Notes: generated from the sequence alone by a model not told the origin. Shown: positions 37,370 through 44,666, numbered from the stretch's first letter. The stretch is DNA of 64,000 nucleotides from a virus (IMGVR_UViG_3300046170_000519:141858-205857), one strand, 5' to 3'. Translations and numbers: made by a program.

Positions 37370-37398
37370 ATGATAACACATTACACTAATATAATCAA
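37370..37398 (-). promoter_or_regulatory. Sigma-70 type promoter of the ribonucleotide reductase gene
   Basis: On the minus strand TTGATT (37,393-37,398) and TATCAT (37,370-37,375) are separated by exactly 17 bp. The -10 box ends 20 nt before the ATG at 37,349, so the leader would be only about 14 nt, and no Shine-Dalgarno site is seen in it. Confidence 0.55.
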
Positions 37399-37430
37399 GA
37401 CGAAACAGAAAAAAAGATATTAACAAAAAA

Positions 37431-38291
37431 TTAATTATCAAATACTGCGGACTTAAATTCTCCCCAGTCTAACTTATCTCTGACATTAAGATTTACCTCC
37501 CATGCAGCTTTAAGAACTGTTGGTTGTAGATCATTTTTTTCAAAAGTATCTATCAATGAGTTAATATCTTTAGGGAAGCATGTACCCCCAAAACCTTTTT
37601 GTCCATCATGCCCTGGGACTTGATAATGAGATTGCCCTATTCTTTTATCTGATAAAACTCCGTTTATAATAGGGTTCCAATCTAACCCAAGTTTTTCAAT
37701 CAAGGTATAAATTTCATTAAAGAAACTAACTTTACAAGCAAAAAAACAATTAGCTATATATTTGACCGACTCAGATTCGTCGCTCTTCATTAACATTGTT
37801 TTAATGTTAGGAAAAGCTGATTGTAATAATTTTTCAACAAGATGTCCTGTTCTTTTATTATTAGTAAATCCGACGATATGTCTGTCAGCATTAAGGAAAT
37901 CTTCTTTAGCAAATTTAGCAGTTAAGAATTCTGGACTATGAACAATATTTAGATTTGGATATTTGTCTTGCAGGTCTTTTGTTGTGCCGATTGGAACCGT
38001 AGATTTTATAATTAAAATAGGATTAGACTTCACCTTTTCTGAAACCTCTTTAAGGCAGGAATTTATAATTGATAAATTACATTCGCCACCTCTTAGGGAT
38101 CTCATTGGGGTTGGAACGCAAATAAAAACAAAATCTTGCGAAACAACTTCTTCAAGCGAATTTTTTGATAATTTTTTATTTTTGTCAAAAATTTTTACAT
38201 TAAATTTTTGGAAACCATTGGCGATAGCGGAGCCAACAAAACCATTGCCGATTACGCCAATGTTTAATTTACTGAGATTGATTTTTTTCAA
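37431..38291 (-). CDS. UDP-glucose/NDP-sugar 6-dehydrogenase-like protein, short form
   Basis: This 286-aa protein oxidises the C6 of an NDP-sugar to a uronic acid if active. It shows the N-terminal Rossmann motif GVIGNGFVG, the FICVPTP strand, STVPIGTT, EFL near HSPEFLTA, Asn in KYIANCFFACK, and the catalytic Cys238 in GFGGTCFPKD. These are the diagnostic residues of the UDP-glucose/UDP-ManNAc dehydrogenase family. It is about 100-150 residues shorter than usual because the C-terminal UDP-binding domain is nearly absent; this compact form might use another substrate or depend on dimer contacts. The start overlaps the upstream epimerase gene by 23 nt, so both are co-translated. Confidence 0.8.
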   Translation of the reverse strand: MKKINLSKLNIGVIGNGFVGSAIANGFQKFNVKIFDKNKKLSKNSLEEVVSQDFVFICVPTPMRSLRGGECNLSIINSCLKEVSEKVKSNPILIIKSTVPIGTTKDLQDKYPNLNIVHSPEFLTAKFAKEDFLNADRHIVGFTNNKRTGHLVEKLLQSAFPNIKTMLMKSDESESVKYIANCFFACKVSFFNEIYTLIEKLGLDWNPIINGVLSDKRIGQSHYQVPGHDGQKGFGGTCFPKDINSLIDTFEKNDLQPTVLKAAWEVNLNVRDKLDWGEFKSAVFDN

Positions 38292-39183
38292 TCCAATCCT
38301 CCAGTTTTTGTTTGGGAATCCAGTTCAATAACTCTCTGGCTTTATTGTTATTAGCTTGAGTTTCTTTAGCTTCTCCAAGTCTAGCTGGAATATGAGTAAA
38401 TTCACCCCCTATTAAATCTTTAATTTCATTAACGGAATGATTTAAACCTGTCCCAAGATTTATAAGTTCACCCACAGGCTTTTTGTTGTCGAGATTAGCT
38501 GCTAAAATATTTGCTTTAGCAATATCTTTTACATAAGTGAAATCTCTTCTCTGTGTTCCATCTCCTACAATTGTCATTAGTTCTTTGTTTGATTTTTGTC
38601 TAAGAAAAATTCCTATGACGGGAGCATATTGACCTTTCAGGGGCTGTCTTTCGCCATAGACATTGAAATATCTAAAACAAACTGTTTCTATATTAAATAG
38701 ATTTGTATACATAAAGCACAGATCTTCTCCAGCGGTTTTTGTTACAGAATAAGGATTCAAGCAATCCTTGGGCATATCTTCTCTTTGGGGAGGAGTATTT
38801 TTTAAACCATAAGCTGCTGATGTAGAGCTGTAAATGACTCTTTTAACATTATTTATTTTTGCAGCCTGTAGTACAGAACAGGTTCCTACAACGTTTGTTT
38901 TAGCTGCTAATATTGGGTTTTCTAAAGTTGGCTGAATGCGAGCTTCCGCTGCAAGGTGGAAAATAACATCAACACCTTTACATAATGGAGAAAAGTGATC
39001 GAAGTCGCAAACATCAACTTTAAAATTTTTTGTTTCTTTATTCCAGAAGAATTCACTATTGGCATCAGAAGACTCATTGTCGACCACAGTGACTTCATTT
39101 CCTAAAGATAGTAGTTGATCAACAACATGAGAGCCTATAAAACCAGCTCCTCCAGTGACTAAACATTTTTTATTTTTAATCAT
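38269..39183 (-). CDS. NAD-dependent UDP-sugar epimerase (UDP-glucose 4-epimerase-like)
   Basis: This 304-aa extended SDR protein has GGAGFIGSH at the N-terminus, FHLAAEARIQPTLENP, SSTSAAYG, catalytic Tyr145/Lys149 in YSVTK, and RYFNVYGERQ. This combination is typical of UDP-glucose or UDP-N-acetylglucosamine 4-epimerases of bacteria and phages. It is the first gene of the minus-strand sugar operon and has its own promoter (39,195-39,222) facing away from the DNA-metabolism genes. It overlaps the dehydrogenase gene by 23 nt. Together the pair could produce a galacturonic or other uronic acid nucleotide. Confidence 0.85.
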   Translation of the reverse strand: MIKNKKCLVTGGAGFIGSHVVDQLLSLGNEVTVVDNESSDANSEFFWNKETKNFKVDVCDFDHFSPLCKGVDVIFHLAAEARIQPTLENPILAAKTNVVGTCSVLQAAKINNVKRVIYSSTSAAYGLKNTPPQREDMPKDCLNPYSVTKTAGEDLCFMYTNLFNIETVCFRYFNVYGERQPLKGQYAPVIGIFLRQKSNKELMTIVGDGTQRRDFTYVKDIAKANILAANLDNKKPVGELINLGTGLNHSVNEIKDLIGGEFTHIPARLGEAKETQANNNKARELLNWIPKQKLEDWIEKNQSQ

Positions 39184-39194
39184 AATAAATATTT

Positions 39195-39222
39195 ATTATA
39201 ACTCAAGTATTTGAGAAATCAA
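39195..39222 (-). promoter_or_regulatory. Sigma-70 type promoter of the sugar operon with palindrome
   Basis: On the minus strand TTGATT (39,217-39,222), a 16-bp spacer and a perfect TATAAT (39,195-39,200) lie 11 nt before the ATG at 39,183. The spacer holds the inverted repeat CTCAA-GTAT-TTGAG (39,202-39,215), a possible repressor site. The predicted leader is about 5 nt. Confidence 0.6.
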
Positions 39223-39329
39223 TTTTTTTTCTATATAATATATATAATATATAATATATATAATATTAAAAGATATATATATTTCTATAGATAATATAGA
39301 AAAAATTAAAAGATATATAAAATATATGA
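39223..39329. other. AT-rich divergent intergenic spacer
   Basis: This runs of TATATA/ATATAT between the two divergent promoters contains almost no G or C. No gene, repeat unit of fixed length or clear hairpin with a GC stem is visible. It may act as an easily melted or bent region, possibly near a replication start, but no iteron-like repeats are seen. Confidence 0.5.
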
Positions 39330-39358
39330 TTGACTTTTCGTCAACATAATGATATTAT
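39330..39358 (+). promoter_or_regulatory. Sigma-70 type promoter of the DNA-metabolism module
   Basis: TTGACT (39,330-39,335), 17 bp, TATTAT (39,353-39,358), then the ATG at 39,370 after 11 nt. The -35 box is part of an inverted repeat TTGAC-TTTTC-GTCAA, which could be an operator. An AGG at 39,362-39,364 is the only Shine-Dalgarno-like site and would lie at or before the predicted start of transcription. Confidence 0.6.
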
Positions 39359-39369
39359 TTTAGGCTTTA

Positions 39370-39672
39370 ATGAAAAATATGTTTAGAATAATTAAGGAAG
39401 ATTACTTAAATCAATATTTTGTGACATCTTCAAACTGGGAAAATACAATCCTAGCATCATCTAGTTCGGAGGCTGTATCCAGAAGTCTTGAAATAGCTTT
39501 TGATCAGCAAGGAGATAGATTATTATTATCACCAGCGATAATTGTTGTTGATATGACTAATTTTTGCTTGAATTTTTCCGAAGATCACACTAAAGTATAC
39601 TCTACTGAATTAATACTTCACGATATAGGTAGACACGATTTAGCAAAAAAATTTAAAAAAATTATAAAATGA
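39370..39672 (+). CDS. Small conserved-looking phage protein of unknown function
   Basis: This 100-aa protein is not recognised. It has a mixed alpha/beta pattern, with a central stretch SSSEAVSRSLEIAFDQQGD and a following strand LSPAIIVVDMTNFCLN, and a basic C-terminus. It is the first gene after a near-consensus promoter and overlaps the kinase gene by 4 nt (ATGA type), so it is coupled to nucleotide metabolism. It may be an early protein. Confidence 0.6.
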   Translation: MKNMFRIIKEDYLNQYFVTSSNWENTILASSSSEAVSRSLEIAFDQQGDRLLLSPAIIVVDMTNFCLNFSEDHTKVYSTELILHDIGRHDLAKKFKKIIK

Positions 39673-40205
39673 TTATCGGGGTTTCAGGTAATGCGAGGGC
39701 AGGAAAAGATACTTTTTGCAATCTATATAAAGAAAATAAAGATAAGAACACCAAGCGTGTAGCTTTTGCAGATGCAATTAAGGAAGAGTTAAAAAATCTT
39801 CTACTTACTAATTTTAACATAAATCCTTTAAATTGCTCAGATGAAGAAAAGGAAATCATTAGACCCCTACTAGTATCATACGGCACTGATGTAGCTAGAA
39901 AATTGAATAAAAATCATTGGATTGATAAAATCAAAGATCAACTTATATTAAATGAATCAAAGCGAATTACAACAATAATTACTGACGTAAGATATAAAAA
40001 TGAGCAAGATTATATTAGAAGTTTTAAAAATTCACTACTGATACACATTAATCGAGAAGGCTTTCCTCCAATGAATATTGAAGAATCCAAAAACTCTCCA
40101 ATATTAGAAAAAAATTCTGATTTTGTATTTAATTGGAAAACATTTGTTAACAACGAAGATCCACATATATATTTTAATAAATTCCTAAATGAATCAAAAT
40201 TATAA
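39669..40205 (+). CDS. Deoxynucleoside monophosphate kinase
   Basis: This 178-aa P-loop kinase has Walker A GVSGNARAGKDT at residues 4-15. RVAFADAIKEEL follows, then a conserved LLVSYGTDVARK block, TTIITDVRYKNE (Walker-B-like Asp with substrate-binding Arg), and a C-terminal LID-like part. The pattern matches T4 gp1-type dNMP kinases, which phosphorylate dGMP, dTMP and modified dCMP for phage DNA synthesis. The length is somewhat shorter than T4 gp1 (241 aa). The start overlaps the upstream gene by 4 nt, and the end overlaps the sigma-like gene by 17 nt. Confidence 0.8.
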   Translation: MIIGVSGNARAGKDTFCNLYKENKDKNTKRVAFADAIKEELKNLLLTNFNINPLNCSDEEKEIIRPLLVSYGTDVARKLNKNHWIDKIKDQLILNESKRITTIITDVRYKNEQDYIRSFKNSLLIHINREGFPPMNIEESKNSPILEKNSDFVFNWKTFVNNEDPHIYFNKFLNESKL

Positions 40206-40797
40206 CAACGAAGAAGATAACAAATTAATTAATGAAATAAAAAAAGGAATTAATGCAAGTTTAAATTTCAATTTTTTACTTCAAAAACATTCTCCATTAT
40301 TTTTCAAGATAAGTAGGTTTTACTTAAATTCTCAAAAGAAAAATGTAATTTATGATTTTAATAAAGATAAAAATTTTTACTTTTATAAATTTATTTTAGA
40401 TTATGATCAGACTAAAGGAACTAAATTCAGTACATATGTTGGTAATAGAGTAAAGTGGCTTTGTCTTAATATAGTTAACTCAATAAAAAAGAAGTCTACA
40501 TTAGAGTCCAGCGACTGCCCAGAAGATCTTGACTTCGTAACTGAAGGCTTAATACCTAATTCAAATATTTCAAGCCAAGATATAACTGATGTAATACAAG
40601 TATTAAAAAATGACCCAGATAGAAGAGTTTATGAAATTTTTAAGTACAGATACTTACAAGGAAAAGAAAATAATGTTATGCCATGGAAAGAGGTCTGTAA
40701 AAAAAGTGAATTAAACTTAAGTATTCAGGGTTGTATAAATATACATAATAAATTTATAAAAAAAATAAAAAATAAACAAAAAACAAAACAATACTAA
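40189..40797 (+). CDS. Sigma-70-like RNA polymerase sigma factor (phage-encoded)
   Basis: In this 202-aa protein, residues about 67-95 (FILDYDQTKGTKFSTYVGN, then RVKWLCLNIV) strongly resemble sigma region 2, where the consensus is FDxxKGxxFxTYxxxxIR. The C-terminal part (about 150-200) has a helix-rich, basic stretch with the spacing of a region-4-like helix-turn-helix. The size is like that of T4 gp55, the late sigma factor. It would direct host RNA polymerase to a set of phage promoters, most likely the late structural genes. The gene overlaps the kinase gene by 17 nt, so its ATG lies inside it. The sigma call is by motif; early or late role is inferred. Confidence 0.7.
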   Translation: MNQNYNNEEDNKLINEIKKGINASLNFNFLLQKHSPLFFKISRFYLNSQKKNVIYDFNKDKNFYFYKFILDYDQTKGTKFSTYVGNRVKWLCLNIVNSIKKKSTLESSDCPEDLDFVTEGLIPNSNISSQDITDVIQVLKNDPDRRVYEIFKYRYLQGKENNVMPWKEVCKKSELNLSIQGCINIHNKFIKKIKNKQKTKQY

Positions 40798-40799
40798 TC

Positions 40800-41249
40800 A
40801 TGGCTTTTTATTTAAATCAATTCCATTGCATAGGAAATTTAGTTGCCGATCCTGAAATTAAAAATGCTGGATCTACAAAAGTCTGTAAATTCAGAATTGC
40901 AGTTAATAATCCTCATAATGAATCTGCGTTATTTTTTTATGTGGATGTTTGGGGTAAAGAGGGAGAAAAATGTATGCTTCTCAAGAAAGGAGCTCAAGTC
41001 TTTATATCTAATGCTTCAATTATACCTAAGCAATACCAAAAAGACTGTAACGGAACTCCAGTCTCTTGCACAACATTCACCGTAAATGTGGACGGTTATT
41101 GCGGTAAGGTTCAATTTGGTCCAAAAACTGAGATCCCAAGCTCCAATAAAATATCAAAAAATAAAACTAATAAAATTAACAACCCAGCAGAAACAAAAGA
41201 AAGCGATGAAGAAGATTATTCCGATTTCGAGCAAGAATTTGAGTTTTAA
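40800..41249 (+). CDS. ssb: Single-stranded DNA-binding protein (SSB)
   Basis: This 149-aa protein has an OB-fold domain at residues 1-105 with the typical start FHCIGNLVADPEIK and the central VCKFRIAVNN and FFYVDVWGKEGEKC. A Ser/Lys/Asn-rich linker follows, then an acidic tail (ESDEEDYSDFEQEFEF) that, as in bacterial SSB, would recruit replication partners. It protects single-stranded DNA during replication and recombination. It is the last gene of the plus-strand series 39,370-41,249. Its end overlaps the convergent membrane-protein gene by 4 nt, leaving no room for a terminator. Confidence 0.9.
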   Translation: MAFYLNQFHCIGNLVADPEIKNAGSTKVCKFRIAVNNPHNESALFFYVDVWGKEGEKCMLLKKGAQVFISNASIIPKQYQKDCNGTPVSCTTFTVNVDGYCGKVQFGPKTEIPSSNKISKNKTNKINNPAETKESDEEDYSDFEQEFEF

Positions 41250-42502
41250 TCTTTATTCGAGGTTTTTCTCCAGTCCATAATCTCTTCTATTCTTTGAGGA
41301 AAAACTTTCTTTTTTTTCTCTTTTTTGTTTTCTTTTGAAAGATTTAAAACATCCAATTTATTCTCTGGGTTTTTAATGTCTGTAGTTCCAGCAGTTTCTT
41401 CGTTTATTTTATTCTTTAATTTTTTGTATGTTTTATTGACTCTTTCCTTGCTATTAATAAAAGATATTTGAGCCGCTAAAACTAATAAAATAGCCAAAGG
41501 ATCAAACACTAACATAATAATAATTATTATTACACGAACAGCTTGATCGGGAGATAGAGAAACAAATCCAGAATCATTTAAAGCTTCTAGAAAATATTTC
41601 AATGGCCCTATTTCGGTTTCCATTCGCCTAATGGTTTCCCCTAAATTGTTTTTTTCTTTTTTAAGTGAATCTATTCTTTCGAAGCTTGATCTTATATATT
41701 CATTGCATTCTTCTATTTCTTTTTGTTTTATATCTAAATTATTGTCTTTCAGTCGGATATTTTCTATAAATTGATTTATCCTAGAATACTCTTTGTTATA
41801 ATTTTCTCTATAGATTTTTATATTTTCATTATAAATATTTATTTTATTTTTAATTTCTTGTCTCTGTCCCTCTTGCTTTACTCTTAACTCCTCCAATAAC
41901 TTTTTTTTGTTAGAAAATAATCCGACCTTTTTACTTTCCAACTCTTTTATTTCAATGTCTAAAACTTCTTTAGATTTCTCTAGTCTGTTAATTCTTTCAA
42001 TTTCTATCTCAATATCATCTTTTAATTTTTTTGAAAGAGCATCTATTCTTGATTGTTCCCTATCTATCTCTTTTTGCTGAATATCTATTCCCACAACTTC
42101 CTTTTTTTCTAATTTTTCTATTTGATTTTTGTATTGATTTATTGAATTTTGCTCGTATTCAATTTGAACATTTAAGTTATCAATTAATGATAATTCTTGA
42201 TTAGCTTGACTTTTGTGTTCTATATGCGATTTACTTAAAAATCCAAATATACCTAAGCTGGTTATGCTCATTAAAACAAAAACAGCAAAACTGAAATACA
42301 ATTTCATTAAAAATTTTGTTTTTGCCCAATTCTTATGCAACCATAACACGGTTACCAACTTACCAACCTCAAGGGCTGCTCCCATTATAATTACCGAATA
42401 TTTAGAGCCTGGAAATATTGTCGATAAACCAAGTATACTAAAATAGCCACCTATAATAGATATAGATAATGCAGATAAAATAGTTAAAAAAAATATTTTC
42501 AT
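41246..42502 (-). CDS. Membrane protein with long cytoplasmic coiled coil
   Basis: This 418-aa protein has transmembrane segments at about residues 3-30 and 37-54, a third at 66-88, then a charged coiled coil of about 190 residues (100-290, with many Glu/Lys/Asp heptads). A further segment follows at about 310-340 (VIIIIIMLVFDPLAILLVLAAQ), then a basic tail. The topology and the FDPLAILLVLAA motif resemble the DUF4407-like phage and bacterial membrane proteins. The function of the family is not known; a role in reshaping or guarding the infected cell membrane (superinfection exclusion or lysis timing) is possible. It is the only minus-strand gene in the early module and lies between ssb and the FmdB-like gene. 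Confidence 0.7.
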   Translation of the reverse strand: MKIFFLTILSALSISIIGGYFSILGLSTIFPGSKYSVIIMGAALEVGKLVTVLWLHKNWAKTKFLMKLYFSFAVFVLMSITSLGIFGFLSKSHIEHKSQANQELSLIDNLNVQIEYEQNSINQYKNQIEKLEKKEVVGIDIQQKEIDREQSRIDALSKKLKDDIEIEIERINRLEKSKEVLDIEIKELESKKVGLFSNKKKLLEELRVKQEGQRQEIKNKINIYNENIKIYRENYNKEYSRINQFIENIRLKDNNLDIKQKEIEECNEYIRSSFERIDSLKKEKNNLGETIRRMETEIGPLKYFLEALNDSGFVSLSPDQAVRVIIIIIMLVFDPLAILLVLAAQISFINSKERVNKTYKKLKNKINEETAGTTDIKNPENKLDVLNLSKENKKEKKKKVFPQRIEEIMDWRKTSNKD

Positions 42503-42559
42503 ACTCTGTTGTTACACTTTTTCTTGATTTTTATATGTTTATATGTTACTATAATTCTA

Positions 42560-42949
42560 ATGCCTTCTTATATATATAAACATCCTGAAGAAGAAAAATA
42601 TGTTGAAGTAATTCAATCAATGAACGAAGAGCATATATATTTTGACGAATCTGGCTTGCAATGGCAAAGAGTTTGGACCAATCCTCAGTTAAACACCGAA
42701 TCAAATATAGATCCTTTTAGTAATGTAGGTTTTATAGAAAAGACTGGAAAAATGAAAGGGTCCTATGGCGACATGATGGACTATTCAAAAGAGCTTTCTG
42801 AAAAAAGAAAATCTATACACGGAGGCATTGATCCTGTTCAGCAAAAATATTTTAAAGATTACTCCGCCAAAAGAAATGGAGCAAAACATGTCCACGAACT
42901 AAAGCAAGGAAAGTTTGAAAATAAAAATTTTAAAATATCATATGACTAA
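42560..42949 (+). CDS. FmdB-like zinc-ribbon-derived small protein lacking the cysteines
   Basis: I place the start at ATG 42,560 (129 aa) because MPSYIYKHPEEEKYVEVIQSM is the typical start of FmdB-type proteins (MPxYxYxC...). A longer reading from a TTG at 42,509 would add a hydrophobic run that overlaps promoter-like sequence. In the usual family the first part is a zinc ribbon with CxxC motifs; here Cys is replaced (KHPEEEK), so zinc is probably not bound. The rest is hydrophilic (SNIDPFSNVGFIEKTGKMKGSY). A TATAAT stands 4 nt before the ATG. Function is unknown; these proteins are frequent in phages. Confidence 0.65.
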   Translation: MPSYIYKHPEEEKYVEVIQSMNEEHIYFDESGLQWQRVWTNPQLNTESNIDPFSNVGFIEKTGKMKGSYGDMMDYSKELSEKRKSIHGGIDPVQQKYFKDYSAKRNGAKHVHELKQGKFENKNFKISYD

Positions 42950-43482
42950 TGAGTATATCAATATACAAACCTAATTCAAAAAATACAGGGTGCGCTTTTA
43001 GTTTTCGTTATGGAATTCAAAAAAATGGCGAACCTTGTTTATTTGTTAATTCTATAAAGCAGTATAGCTGGGATGATTCATCAAAGACTGGAAACTTTTC
43101 ATCGAATGCTAATGACCCATCCAAAAACTTATCTTTAAAGTTTAATGAATTTGAATGTGGTTCAATTATCAGTGCTTTAGTAAATCGTTATGAGTATAAC
43201 ACATTCCATAACTACGAACAAAACAAAACCACCATAAAATTTTCGCCATGGGATAAAGAAATAAAAGTAAGTTCCTTAGACTCAAAAACTAAAAAGTTCA
43301 TAGAGAAAAAACAAATACTACCTGCTTTTGGCATATCTATTACCCGTAACGGCTCTGATACTTTTAAAATTCCTATAGAACCTGGTGAAGTTGAAGTTAT
43401 TCGCTGTTTTATAGAGTCTATTATAAATAAAATAATTAATTTCAGAATTAAATCTCAAATAGATAATTTAAAAAAAGCTTGA
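42949..43482 (+). CDS. Phage protein of unknown function, possible nucleic-acid-binding fold
   Basis: This 177-aa protein overlaps the upstream gene by 1 nt (TAATG), so it is translationally coupled. It begins MSISIYKPNSKNTGCAFSFR and contains LFVNSIKQYSWDD, NFSSNANDPSKNLSLKFNEF and a final helix. The alternation of beta strands with a terminal helix and its location next to DNA-metabolism genes suggest a PUR-alpha/Whirly-like ssDNA- or RNA-binding protein, but this is a guess from the pattern. No catalytic motif is visible. Confidence 0.55.
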   Translation: MSISIYKPNSKNTGCAFSFRYGIQKNGEPCLFVNSIKQYSWDDSSKTGNFSSNANDPSKNLSLKFNEFECGSIISALVNRYEYNTFHNYEQNKTTIKFSPWDKEIKVSSLDSKTKKFIEKKQILPAFGISITRNGSDTFKIPIEPGEVEVIRCFIESIINKIINFRIKSQIDNLKKA

Positions 43483-43507
43483 CTTTCTTTAGATTTTTTT
43501 CTATAAT
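43479..43507 (+). promoter_or_regulatory. Near-consensus sigma-70 promoter of probable leaderless gene
   Basis: TTGACT (43,479-43,484), exactly 17 bp, perfect TATAAT (43,502-43,507), and ATG only 6 nt later (43,514). Transcription would start at or next to the A of the ATG, which predicts a leaderless mRNA. The -35 box overlaps the end of the upstream gene. Confidence 0.7.
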
Positions 43508-43513
43508 CACTGC

Positions 43514-44287
43514 ATGACTAAATCAAAAGCTTCCCTGCCTGATAACTCCTTTGGCCCTAAAAGCTTCGAAAGAGATGAAAATGGGCTTTTAAAAAATGTT
43601 CAATATACATTCAATGAAGACGGCTCTATCGACTGGAGAGCCATGGTAAGAGAAGAGCATTTATTTCCAAACAAAGCTTGGTTTGAAAGATTTAATAAAC
43701 CAATGCCAAAATCTATTAATGGATTAAAAGATCATCAATTATTAATAAAACTTTCTGGGATAAAAGAGTTAGCTAGATTAAGAGGTTTTAATTCTGTTTC
43801 CTATGAAACGGTTGCGTGCAATCATGACCATGTAGCAGTTAAATGTAAGATATCATTTATTGAAAACTACGAGACAAAAGAAATTGTTACATACGAAGAC
43901 ATGGCAAATGCAACAATAAATAACTGTAGTAGTTTTGCTGTAAAGTTTTTAGAAACTATTGCATGTAACAGAGCTTTTGTTAGAGCTGTTAGAAATTTTT
44001 TAAATGTCCATATTGTAGGTTTAGATGAAATGGATACATCTGAATCCAGCCAACAAAACAAAGCAGACCAACCCTCTTCACTTAATTCTTTCTCCATACA
44101 TTCAACTCTTGAAAAAGCAGCTAAAACCTCTTTAAACTGTAATGATTTTGATTGCTTTAAAGAATTTTTAGTTGATCTTAAAAATTCTAACGAATATATT
44201 AATAGCGATGCTCCAAATTGGAAAAGCTATACAGATATACCATCAAAAGAAGCTAGAATACTTTTGAAAATTTTAAAAAGTAATTAA
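43514..44287 (+). CDS. Putative single-strand annealing (Rad52/Sak-like) recombination protein
   Basis: This 257-aa protein has DWRAMVREEHLFPN near residue 40, IKELARLRGFNSVSYETVAC, a strand rich in V/K (HVAVKCKISFIENYETKEIV), then a block TYEDMANATINNCS followed by a helix with ACNRAFVRAVRNFLNVHIV. The A-x-x-RAF-x-RA-x-R-x-FL segment and the location next to ssb recall single-strand annealing proteins of the Rad52/Sak superfamily, which anneal ssDNA during phage recombination. The C-terminal third is a likely linker plus small helical domain. I am not certain of the family; a profile search would decide. It is expressed from a strong promoter. Confidence 0.4.
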   Translation: MTKSKASLPDNSFGPKSFERDENGLLKNVQYTFNEDGSIDWRAMVREEHLFPNKAWFERFNKPMPKSINGLKDHQLLIKLSGIKELARLRGFNSVSYETVACNHDHVAVKCKISFIENYETKEIVTYEDMANATINNCSSFAVKFLETIACNRAFVRAVRNFLNVHIVGLDEMDTSESSQQNKADQPSSLNSFSIHSTLEKAAKTSLNCNDFDCFKEFLVDLKNSNEYINSDAPNWKSYTDIPSKEARILLKILKSN

Positions 44288-44634
44288 ATATATTTTTTGA
44301 TTAAGAAATATACTAAAACAGGATATGTAAAAAAAGAAACTATTGGTAAATAAACTGGACCGTTTAAATAATAACATAAAATTCCAGAAAAAATAGCTCC
44401 AACCCAATGACAAAAGCAAATAGGGCAAGTTAGCAACTCTCCTAAAATTCCCCAATTTTTATATACATATTCCTCAAAATCTGTCGGGGTATATATCATT
44501 ACTTTTCTTCTTCTCAAGCATAACCAAATCTTTAAAAATTTACATTTCAATGTCGTTGTTTGCCATGTGAAAATCCAATTTAAGGTTGCTATAAAACCTA
44601 ATATGTATATTTCTATAAATAATAAATTAATCAT
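44284..44634 (-). CDS. Small membrane protein with CPxCxCHW motif
   Basis: This 116-aa protein has hydrophobic segments at about residues 3-22 and 74-110, a basic cytoplasmic loop (LRRRKVM), and a short central motif LLTCPICFCHWVGA. The Cys/His cluster may bind metal or form disulfides, and resembles small phage or bacterial proteins with a CPxCxxxW motif next to transmembrane helices. The end overlaps the convergent gene by 4 nt. Function unknown; lysis or membrane modification are possible. Confidence 0.6.
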   Translation of the reverse strand: MINLLFIEIYILGFIATLNWIFTWQTTTLKCKFLKIWLCLRRRKVMIYTPTDFEEYVYKNWGILGELLTCPICFCHWVGAIFSGILCYYLNGPVYLPIVSFFTYPVLVYFLIKKYI

Positions 44635-44666
44635 AATAATATTATGTATTATAAATGTATTCTTTT

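Noticed and set aside
39223-39329. Replication origin in the A/T-rich spacer
   Set aside because: Only A/T richness supports it. I see no iterons, DnaA boxes or paired hairpins, so I list it as a spacer.
42509-42559. Longer N-terminus of the FmdB-like gene from TTG 42,509
   Set aside because: The extra residues are hydrophobic and overlap a TATAAT box; the family typically starts at the MPxYxY motif, at 42,560.
44273-44455. Short minus-strand frame overlapping the small membrane protein
   Set aside because: It lies in another frame of the same strand, inside the CPxCxCHW protein gene, and is shorter and without motif.
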